From positions 1 to 64,000 of the forward strand of contig JANQFZ010000034.1 in assembly GCA_028277605.1 (NCBI GenBank): a stretch of 64,000 bases of DNA. Reading direction: 5' to 3'. How positions within the stretch are numbered: the stretch's first letter is position 1; every line of letters starts with the position of its first letter. Under the pieces are notes generated by a model. The model was not told where the DNA came from. It ran no database searches and saw only the letters and a program-made list of their open reading frames with translations. Below, one piece after another: positions 45,518-55,100 of this stretch. Made by a program: the position numbers and the translations under genes. Origin of the DNA: Vallitaleaceae bacterium. GTDB taxonomy: Bacteria; Bacillota; Clostridia; Lachnospirales; Vallitaleaceae.

Positions 45518-47575
45518 CTAAAAATATTTTCGATTTTTAGAATATTCTTCTATCGACATATCAAAATAAGTATATTTGACTTCACCTGCATAATATTTAT
45601 CATCCAAACTTGAATAATCATTATTGCTGTCCCAAGTTACATCTATAGTAATCCACTTTCCATTAACATATACGTTGTTCCATGCGTGAGGCTCCCATTT
45701 ACCGAAACCATTTGACATGCCCGTTTCAAAAGAGCAGGGAATATTTATCGCATTTAATAATTTAGACGTTAAACTAGAATAATCTTGACATACACCTATC
45801 AGTTTTTCATCTTCACCTAATTTTGTAATAGTTAGAGGTGCATTATTGTAATAGTAATCAATATCATAATACATATTTGTACATACCCAATCATGAACAG
45901 CTATTACCTTATCATAATCATCTTGAATCCCTTCAGTAATGTCTAAAGCTAGGTTTAAAACCTCTTCTGATGGTTTTCTAACTATAATTCTGTCTAGTTT
46001 GTCACTTTTGAAACGATTATTGTTACGCCCATAAGCACCAAAAAAAGTATAATAATAATTTTTATCCACATTCGTTAAAATTTCTGGACTGTAAAAATCC
46101 CCTAATCTTTCAAGAAACTTGGCATCTGATGCCTCCAAATTTCTAGGCTCTCCTAGGTAAACTAGTTTATCTGAAACTTGATTAGACTTTCCAATAATCA
46201 GCTCTTTTTCTACTCGTATGGATTCAATATTTTTCATAAGGCTCACATCAAAGAGCATACTCTCATATTTACTATATACAGTCTCTACCTGTGTTTCAAA
46301 ATCTGGCACATCTATCTTAGAGATAACGCCATTGTCTATTACTCTAAATACATTGCCATTTTTATCTAGACCAATGATGCCATCACCTTTATAAATATCA
46401 ATATCTACAATATGATTCCATGGGCTACCATATAAGTTATATCTTTTATCAACAAGTCTTAAATTATGCTTAAATGAAGCTCCTGTTACCCATACATCTC
46501 CATTTTTTTTGAGACCAACTGTAAAAGTACTGCCAGCTGCAACCTTAACAATGTCCTTCCACTCATCTACTTGCAAACGACTGGTTGAATATTTTGGACC
46601 TGATTGGCTCAAGCCTATTATCTCTTTTTCGTCATCTAATCCTATTGCAACCACTGTACCATTACTTTTTAACCCTACAACATGGTCATCTCCACATGAC
46701 AGAGCTACAATTTGTTGCCATTCTGATACATTACATTGTCCATAATTATTTTTACCAACTGCCACAACAGTACCATCTGTTTTCAAACCATAAACATTAT
46801 CCTCTCCGATATAAATATCATCAATCATCTCCCAATGCATTGTATTGCATTGTCCATGATCGTTATGACCCACTCCTAGAACTTTACCATCATAGGTTAG
46901 CCCAAGGGTGAAGTCATCATCGACCAATATTTTTTTTATGTTTTTCCAGCTCCCTACATTACATTGACCATATTCATTATTACCCGTTGCAACAACCGTA
47001 CCATCTTTTTTTAAACCTACAGTAAACTTATATCCTGTATCTATGGTCTTAATATTTTGCCAAGCTTCAACATCCAACTGACCATCATAATTTCTACCTA
47101 TGGATATTACGGTTCCATCTTTTTCTAAACCTATAAGTGCATCCGTACTGACATAAATATCAGCCATATCTCTCCAATAATATGTAGCAGCTCGCTGATA
47201 ATCGCTTAAACCTGCAGCAATGGCATACGGCGTATCTTTAACAGTCGGATGAATATCTTGTGAATCATTCAGTTTTTTATTGCCATTTAATATATAGGAT
47301 TTACTAATGGGAACCTCTACCCTCGTATTGTCTTTTATGCAAGTAGCTGTCTGGCTCTCTCCATTCCAATAAGCTTCTGCACCAAAAGTCTCAAGTGTTG
47401 CTCGCAATGGTACTTGTGTCCTACTATTTTTACCTATAAATGGATAGCCAGATTCATCATTAAACGGAATGACCTGTCCATCAATTCTAATAGTATTGGA
47501 TGCTTGTGTATAACTGCTTGGTATACACATAACCAAAATGATGAGTATAAACCAAAGTTGCTTAATTTTTGTCAT
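45518..47575 (-). CDS. Secreted RCC1-repeat and transglutaminase-like protein
   Basis: The 685-residue protein has a signal peptide (residues 1-25), a copper-amine-oxidase N-terminal-like domain (about 27-95, VPLRATLETFGAEAYW), then about six RCC1-like repeats (about 130-410, each a variant of GLKxDGTVVAxGxNxYGQCNV). It ends with a transglutaminase-like domain (about 550-660) with the Cys-His-Asp set in GVCQDYSSL, EPHAWNNVYV and TIDVTWD. The role may be peptide-bond cleavage or cross-linking at the cell surface. GGAGG supports the start. The protein lies between the two copies of the 43-bp repeat. Confidence 0.8.
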   Translation of the reverse strand: MTKIKQLWFILIILVMCIPSSYTQASNTIRIDGQVIPFNDESGYPFIGKNSRTQVPLRATLETFGAEAYWNGESQTATCIKDNTRVEVPISKSYILNGNKKLNDSQDIHPTVKDTPYAIAAGLSDYQRAATYYWRDMADIYVSTDALIGLEKDGTVISIGRNYDGQLDVEAWQNIKTIDTGYKFTVGLKKDGTVVATGNNEYGQCNVGSWKNIKKILVDDDFTLGLTYDGKVLGVGHNDHGQCNTMHWEMIDDIYIGEDNVYGLKTDGTVVAVGKNNYGQCNVSEWQQIVALSCGDDHVVGLKSNGTVVAIGLDDEKEIIGLSQSGPKYSTSRLQVDEWKDIVKVAAGSTFTVGLKKNGDVWVTGASFKHNLRLVDKRYNLYGSPWNHIVDIDIYKGDGIIGLDKNGNVFRVIDNGVISKIDVPDFETQVETVYSKYESMLFDVSLMKNIESIRVEKELIIGKSNQVSDKLVYLGEPRNLEASDAKFLERLGDFYSPEILTNVDKNYYYTFFGAYGRNNNRFKSDKLDRIIVRKPSEEVLNLALDITEGIQDDYDKVIAVHDWVCTNMYYDIDYYYNNAPLTITKLGEDEKLIGVCQDYSSLTSKLLNAINIPCSFETGMSNGFGKWEPHAWNNVYVNGKWITIDVTWDSNNDYSSLDDKYYAGEVKYTYFDMSIEEYSKNRKYF

Positions 47576-47901
47576 TTGTAAGTCCTCCTGAAATTTTTAA
47601 TCTTATAACATCAAGCATTGAAATAATTTATCATTTTCATTTTATCATATTATAGTTATAAACTCACTTTATTTTTTAGCTAACTAAAGAACTATGTGTT
47701 TTGCAAGTAAAGAATACAAAAAACGCAGTAGAAAGTACACCACTTATCAATACTAATTAAAGATAATAATATATAGTTTTTATGTGTTGAAGAAAGAGTG
47801 GTTTATAATCATGCCTCTTTCTTAGGTTTTTAGATCTGTCGTTTTCCATGATAAAATAGCCTCGTAACGCATGTGTATGAATCTATAGCAAAATGGATAA
47901 G
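47576..47901. other. Intergenic region with orphan terminator
   Basis: No gene is seen. AAGAAAGAG (47790-47798) pairs with CTCTTTCTT (47815-47823) and is followed by AGGTTTTT, a plus-strand terminator. No plus-strand gene ends before it. It overlaps the second copy of the 43-bp repeat, so it looks like the tail of a vanished gene. Confidence 0.6.
47756..47798 (+). repeat. 43-bp direct repeat, copy 2
   Basis: This copy matches 45126-45168 at 42 of 43 bases, including the TAG stop and downstream flank of the lipoprotein gene. The bases before it do not encode a lipoprotein, so only the 3' scar of a second copy remains. Confidence 0.9.
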
Positions 47902-48753
47902 TTAATTGACTAACTGAAACACTACCTCTTCAAATACCCTCTCCCAATTATAATTGGGATTATCAATAACTGCCTTTTCAATACTTAATCTATTAATAAT
48001 CATTTTTTCCAATCTCTTCCTATCTTCCATAAATTCAATAACCCCATCATAACCCTCTAGCTCTTTAACTTTTGCATACTTAGTATTTTGCACATACCTT
48101 ATTACTAAGTCAATCCAATCTTCCCACTTGCTTCTATCAGGTGAAACTCTCTCATTAGCAACACGTTTTATGGTTTCCCTTACATCTGTTTGAGTTAAAT
48201 ATATAAGCTTAGGATTTAAAGACTTAACAGTATCGATTAGCTCAAACATATAGTCTTCAATATAATTCATATCCTTACAATAACTTCCCATTAACTCATT
48301 TATATGATTCTGTAAGTAAGCACATTCAAATATGTAAACATAGTCATCATTTAATGCTGTTTCACCAAAAGCTTTCCATCTTCTAAAATGATAATCCTTA
48401 AAAGTACCTATATCCACTTTACCATCATATACTTCCTTAGAGCTTAGGTATTCAATGATGCCTTTGTTTTTCATAGGTATTTTTAACTTGGTATATGCGA
48501 TAACGGCATATTCCCCTTCGATTTGTGTATATTCTGCTAATATTTCCTCAAGCTCAGAATTCTGCTTAATCACCTGTTTATACTCGTCAATGGTCAAATA
48601 AGCATGCCATGCCAAATCTGCTGGGTGAAGGTCTGCCTCATTGTATAACTTAACCTTTAACCCTTTTGACTCAAGATATGCCTTAATTTTATTTGATATA
48701 GTACTTTTGCCTGAACCTGGAATACCTTCAACTAAAATAAGTTTATTTTTCAT
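47902..48753 (-). CDS. P-loop NTPase/kinase (thymidylate-kinase-like) of unknown substrate
   Basis: The 283-residue protein has Walker A GIPGSGKSTISNK near its N-terminus and a phosphotransferase-like middle (DYVYIFECAYLQNHINELM, NPKLIYLTQTDVRETIKRV with a lid-like RVSPDRSKW). This recalls deoxynucleoside- or thymidylate-kinase relatives in Firmicutes described only as AAA or P-loop proteins. GGGG precedes the ATG at 48753. It stands alone and the substrate is unknown. Confidence 0.75.
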   Translation of the reverse strand: MKNKLILVEGIPGSGKSTISNKIKAYLESKGLKVKLYNEADLHPADLAWHAYLTIDEYKQVIKQNSELEEILAEYTQIEGEYAVIAYTKLKIPMKNKGIIEYLSSKEVYDGKVDIGTFKDYHFRRWKAFGETALNDDYVYIFECAYLQNHINELMGSYCKDMNYIEDYMFELIDTVKSLNPKLIYLTQTDVRETIKRVANERVSPDRSKWEDWIDLVIRYVQNTKYAKVKELEGYDGVIEFMEDRKRLEKMIINRLSIEKAVIDNPNYNWERVFEEVVFQLVN

Positions 48754-48786
48754 AAAAATTTCCCCTTATCGGCTGTTTTTTGGTTG

Positions 48787-48947
48787 TTAGACAGCAATAT
48801 TCAAGTTATCAAAGAAAAAATCTTCAAAATCTTGCCAATCAGAAATACATTTTGTTCATATCTATAATCAAATGAATATGCATCTTTCAATAATTTGAGT
48901 AATAATCCTCGATTAAAGCTACTTACTCTTCTAAATTCAATAGTCAT
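48787..48947 (-). pseudogene. Truncated and frameshifted GNAT acetyltransferase remnant
   Basis: A GGAGG site precedes an ATG at 48947 that opens MTIEFRRVSSFNRGLLLKLL, the usual start of a GNAT subgroup. After DYRYEQ a one-base loss in an A-run shifts the frame. In the next frame CISDWQDFEDFFFDNLNIAV continues the likeness to a TAA at 48787, after which the rest of the gene, including the acetyl-CoA site, is absent. Confidence 0.7.
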
Positions 48948-49056
48948 GTACTTAATACCTCCATCTTTTAATGTAAATTATAGATAATTCTACATGGTTT
49001 TACAAGTGTAGGATTAGATGATAATAAGGTCTGGTGGTATTTTTACTAATTAAATA

Positions 49057-49087
49057 AAATAGTATGGCACAATGCACCATACTATTT
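49057..49087 (-). terminator. Terminator of the SLH-anchored glucanase gene
   Basis: AAATAGTATGG (49057-49067) pairs perfectly with CCATACTATTT (49077-49087), an 11-bp stem with a T-rich tail on the minus strand, 34 bases after the stop codon. Confidence 0.85.
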
Positions 49088-49120
49088 ATGATAAGGACTA
49101 TCCTTTTGCTTTAAAAACCT

Positions 49121-52100
49121 TTAGTCCATATGGATAATTCTATATAAGATTGCTGCTACTTCAGCTCTTTTTGATAATCCTTTAGGATTAATCTTATCAC
49201 CATTACCATGAACTAATTGAGCTTCTATCAATGCTGCAACACTATCTTGAGCATAGGATGCAATCTTATCCATATCCTCAAAGTTCTGAGTACTCAATGT
49301 TGTGTCTAATGATAATTGACCTTTCTTTTCTAATGCTCTAGCCATTAAGGTCATCATATCTTCTCTAGTAATTTTATTGGTTGGGTTAAACTGATGCTTA
49401 CCATTTCCTTTTGCAATACTCAGTGCCTTAGCAACACTAACTTCTTCATAATAATAAGCATTTGAATCTACATCTGAAAAGTTCTCTTTAACATCACTTG
49501 TCAATTCCAGTGTATTTACTAATAATTTTATGAAATCAGCGCGTGATATATCCATCCCTGGATCAAAAGTCTCCTCGGATGTACCGTTAATTATACCTTT
49601 AGATGCTAATACTTCTATGGATTTCCTTGCCCATTCAAAATCACTCAGATCTTTAAAGGTCTTCACATGATATCCGATAGTATATAGACTAAAGTGTGTG
49701 GTTGTAAATTTAACGGTTTTTGATTTAATATCATATTTTCTATTAGGTATGGCTTTTAACTCACCTTGAGCATTGATATGGTAAACAATAATATGTTCAG
49801 GATTTTGTAATTCTTCTTGTGTTGGCTCATAGTCAATCTCTACAGATACAGGTGTAGCGGTATTAGACCATGAAATTAAGTTATCATTTGCATCTACAAA
49901 TCGTAAATCAATAACAGGTCTATCTTTTACAAATGCTTGATTCTCTGTGTCTAATGACGAACCATCCATTTGCTCAACGACTAAGATGATCCGATCCTCT
50001 TTAATCTCAGTGTTAGCTAGCATTTCACCGCATAACGTAACATTTGCAAATTCAGTTTTCACTGTTATTGCTTCATCTTTACTTTCGTTTTGTAGTAAAG
50101 ATACAGGTAATGTTTGACCATATGCTGTTGCGCCTTCTACCTCTTCTACATCAATTAATACTACTTTAAGACCCTGTTCATTTCTTTGTGTGTTATCCAT
50201 ATAGTCTAATAACTCAGACTCACTCAATTCACTTTGTGCTATACCAGTTGCTTTATCTAATTGAGGAATTATTGGTACAATTACAGTTCCTGTGTCTGAT
50301 TTAATAATACTTTTATTTTTCTTGTTATTGTTATCATTGTTGTTATCATCGTCATCATCGTCATTGTCATCGTCGTTATTGTTATTTTGATCAATTGGTT
50401 CTATTGGATCTTCGACTGGAGCTTCAACTATCGTAAATTCAATCCAATCAAGATTAAACCCATCACCAACATCTTCCAATACTAAGTCATAGGTTCCTGC
50501 TTCGAGTGTCAGTTGATCGGTTACATCTTTGTAATCACCCCATCCACTGGTACTTAAAAAGTCAGTTGTCGCTAATACTTGGTCGTCTTTTTTCAATATA
50601 CCTTTTACACCAGCTTGTGGCGTTGCATAATGATAAGTTATTTCATAAGTACCTGCTTCTTCGACTCTTACATAATAAGTTAACGTATCACCTGCATGAT
50701 TATAAGCCGTATTTTCACCAATTTCCGTACCCTCAATCACACCTTTTGTTGCATCAACATAACTCTCTGCTTCTATTCTACTTGGTAATAGTTGAGCAGT
50801 GGGTTCTGGCTGATAATCCATCCAGCCGATTTCAAAATCGTTGCCTGCTTTTATATTTAAGGTGATAATCTGTTCACCTGCTTCTAGCTCTACAGCTCTT
50901 CTCACCTTAAACCATGAAGCCCATACTTGAGGTAAGTTAAGTAATGCTAATTTTTCGCCATTACTGTCTTCTATATCTGCATTAAAACCACTCACATTAT
51001 TGAGTACAAATGTTACATGATATCTTCCTGCTTCTGGCACATTGACTTTATAGGATACTTTATCACCTGTTCCTAATGAACCAATGGTCATAACACTTTG
51101 ATCACGAATGGTCTTCTCCTCAAGTTGACCACCATTCATCATGTAGACTTCATCACCTTGAATAACACCATAGTTCTCAACAACACTACCCGTTACACCT
51201 GATGATATCATCTCTACTGTGAGTGCATCATCACCGGTTGAATCATCATATGCTGTTACTGGTATATTAAACAGTAATGTACTATCTTCATAATAGGTGG
51301 TTCCATTCCATGCCAAGTTCACTTTTACATGTGTGCTGTCCAGGTAATCAATAGATTCTATTGTAATCCCTGATGTGTTATCAGCTAATGTAATATCACT
51401 GATAGAGTCTTCTATGAAAGTACCACCAGCTAATGTCATGGTAACGACTTCTTCATCCATCTTAGCTTGATCACCTTCATAGGTCCATGCACCCGTAATG
51501 CTCTCTACATCATCTATGGCAGTAAACTTCTTAACAGCTGTTGAGATATATGTATTAGTTTCTGATACAATCGGTACTTTAAACTTAACAAACTGATCGA
51601 CATCATAATCAGTTTTATCACTAACTGAAAGGACAACCGCTGCTTGAGTCGTACTATCAATTACTTCCTCCGTAATGCTCGTTATTAAAATTCCTGAAGG
51701 TGCTCCATCTAACTCAAGCTCTTGATAATGAACTGACATTCCCTCTATATTACTTGCTTTAAGACTAACAGTTTTTCCATCCTCTTCACCTTCTAAAATC
51801 TCATCACTACTATCATCTACTAATACAACAGGTCCAATGTCGACGTAGTCTAAATTAAATCCTGCATCAACTACTTCAATGGTTAGGACGCTGTTCGTTG
51901 TAGCTTTTACATTGACTTGATCTTCGACTACATTGTATCCCCACCATTCTGTTTTAGGTAGATCCGTAATGGATAAAATCGTGTCATCATAACTAAGTTT
52001 AACCTTTGCACCATCATTACCAGTACTATAACCCAATTGGATAGTTAATGATGACGATGTAGTGACTTGTATATCATAAGTTAATTTTTCACCAGGGTCA

Positions 52101-55100
52101 AAGTATGAAACATCAGAGCCTGTGTGAACTGGATCACCCCCACTGTAGTTTTCAGCTTCTATTCTACCGGGAATCATCATTTTCATCTCACTTTGGTAAA
52201 CATTGATAGTTCCTAATGTGAAGTCTACACCATTCACTACCTGAAGCTTAACCATCTGATGCCCTTCTGTAAGATAGACCTTTGCTCTTGACTTCATCCA
52301 AGGTGCCCACTGGCTGCATTGTTGCAGTTTAAGAGTACCTACTTGAACATCATTTTCTAATACAGATACCTCACCTGTATCGCTATTACTAAAATCTAAA
52401 TCAAAATAGTAATAACCATCAACAGGTATGTCTACAAAGAATTCTACAAAATCACCCGTATCTGCATTAGCTAAATCATTCTCATTGACAGTCATGCCTT
52501 GATGATTGATTGCATTGACACCAGGTTTGATTGATTCCTTAATTAATAGTGGTTCAATAATTGTATCACCTTCACCAGGCATCCATACATAAGTAGCTAC
52601 TGTTCCCCCAGGCAATTTACCTGAGATCTGTTCACCATTGCATAATAATTTGAAGGCTTGTTCATTTTTATTTTGATTAATCATGATACTAGCAACTTTA
52701 CCGTCAGGTCTTAAGAAAGAGACATTGGTGACGGTTTCTTTTGAACCGTAATCACTATCAATTCTAATTGAGCCAGGTGGTACAAATTGAGTGTATTGTG
52801 CCATCATGTAAAACTCAGGTGCTGCCCAATATTGCTCGTTATCTGTGCTGTCTTTTCCTGAATCTTTAATAAACATGGTTGGATCTGGCTCACCTACCCA
52901 TTGTTCTGGATAGATATTGCTATCTAACATAGTTACCCAGGCATTATAGCTCTCGGCATAGTTTCTAAAATATTGCGCAATTCTATCTGCCCCATGAGTC
53001 CCCCATAAGGAACGTTCCGTCAGATTCGCTGATTTATCTGGAAACATATCATGTACTGTGCTCATCGTTGTTGGTGATCCTGAATAATCATGATAGGCAC
53101 CACCATCAATTGCAGGACTGTCTAAGATTTCTCCTAAAAAAGATACTGCTGAACTAAAATTATGATCAAATGCCCAGATCTTAGGTACTTGTGATTCTGT
53201 TAACCGACCAGCACTAACACTGACTTTAAATTCTTCAACCATTGCCTCTGCTAATGCTTGTTCTTGCGCTGCTGTCATTCCGCAACTTGGATAATCAATC
53301 TCCAACTCAGGCTCATTTTGTAATGTCATTGCGTAGATATCAATACCTAATTCTGCATATGCTTCTACATACAGCACATAGTATTTCGCTAATACAGGAA
53401 TAAACTTATCTTCTAATCGTCCTGCCTTTAGGTTATAAGGATTAAAATAGAAATCTTTATTAACGGACTTCATCCATCCAGGTGGTGTCCAAGATGAAGA
53501 GAAAAATTTTACATTAGGATTAATTTCCTGTACTTTTTTTATTGTTTCTATAATATGATAGTCAACATCTTTTTGAATTGAGAAATTATCTTCTAACCAT
53601 TCCATATAGTAAGCTTCTGATTCATCTCTAGGCATCATATCGTAGGGTATATCAGCGTAGGTATAGAATTCTCTACCTGTAAAGTCTGCCGCTCCTACAG
53701 TTAGGCGCATATTCGCTTCATCATTATTAACATCAGTACCTACTAACTTCGTTAACACTTCATCTCTTGCTTCTTCTGACATCTTATATAGATTATAGAT
53801 TGAGGCTTCTTCTAAAGAGGTTCCAATGCCAAGAATCGTCTGATAAGTGGTTTTAGGATCAACAACAATGGTTTCCACATCCCAATTGCTTGTTGGTAAT
53901 ACGAGATCCATATTTTCTTGTTTGTCAAGTGTATAAGCTATTTCTTTTGGTGCATAATACCATGAACGAGCACCTGGATATTTAGATTCTGAACTGAACC
54001 ACACGTCTACACCATCTTCTCTAAGTACTGGAGAGCTAGGTATCATGATTGGATCACTTTCACCTTCTCCAATGGACCAGTCTAGCGGTATCTCCCCTTC
54101 ACGACGAAACATCATCCAGTTAAAGTTCCATCCACTTTCTTTTACCTTTATTCTAATTAAATGATTGCCTGATTCAAATGCAGCTTGTCCAGTTACTGTT
54201 TCCCAATTCTGCCATCCCCCTGTTTGTGGTACAGTAATGAGATGACTAATTTCATTACCTTTTTCATCTAACACAGCAATAGCATTTGATGCCCCATCAG
54301 GACTTGCAACTCTAAAATCAATAGTGTAAAGCCCTGTTGTTGGAATATGAATATAGTAGTCATACCATTTTCCTGCATCATTCCATCCTACATTCTCACC
54401 ACCACCTTCATCGGTTGTGTTCTCTGTAGACATACTGCTATAGAATATCGCATCTTCAGATTCTATTCTGTTAGAAATATCAAATGGTGTGGGTAATGGC
54501 TTATTAGGTTTTACTGGTAATTTTAAATGGGTTGTTTTTGTCAAACCATAGCCATATGAGAACATTGCATCATCTTGTGAGCCTAAGGGTAATTGTTCGA
54601 CATACCATGGCCAGCTAATAGGTAGCTTTCCTGTAAAATCATATTGGTTGTTAAATAGTACATCCGCAACACCTGCACCTTCAGTACCTGGTAGCCAAGC
54701 TGCAACTAAACCATCCCAATCATCAACATAGTCTGAAATAATCATGGGTCTTCCTGATATGAGTACCACAATAATCGGTAAATCTGGATTTTCAGTTTGA
54801 ATGTTTTCTAGTGTTGCGATATCTTTTTCATCAAGTTCAAGAGTGCCGTTATCGCCATTACTTTCTGCATAGGGTTTTTCTCCGACAACGACCACTGCGA
54901 CATCAAACTCATCAGTAGCACCACGACCAAACATATCATACTTTAAAATCTTACCATTTTTTTCAATAACTTCACTTTTTCTAGGAACTGCTACATCTGT
55001 TTCATAAGTTGATGTTGCACTTCCAAGAATAACCTCTTGAATCCCTTGCCATATAGTTGTTCCAGGTGTTGATGGACCAATTGGTAAACCTGAACCCATA

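Noticed and set aside
50506-50865. Antisense frame of 119 codons inside the glucanase gene
   Set aside because: Low-complexity His/Leu-rich shadow of a CBM-coding region.
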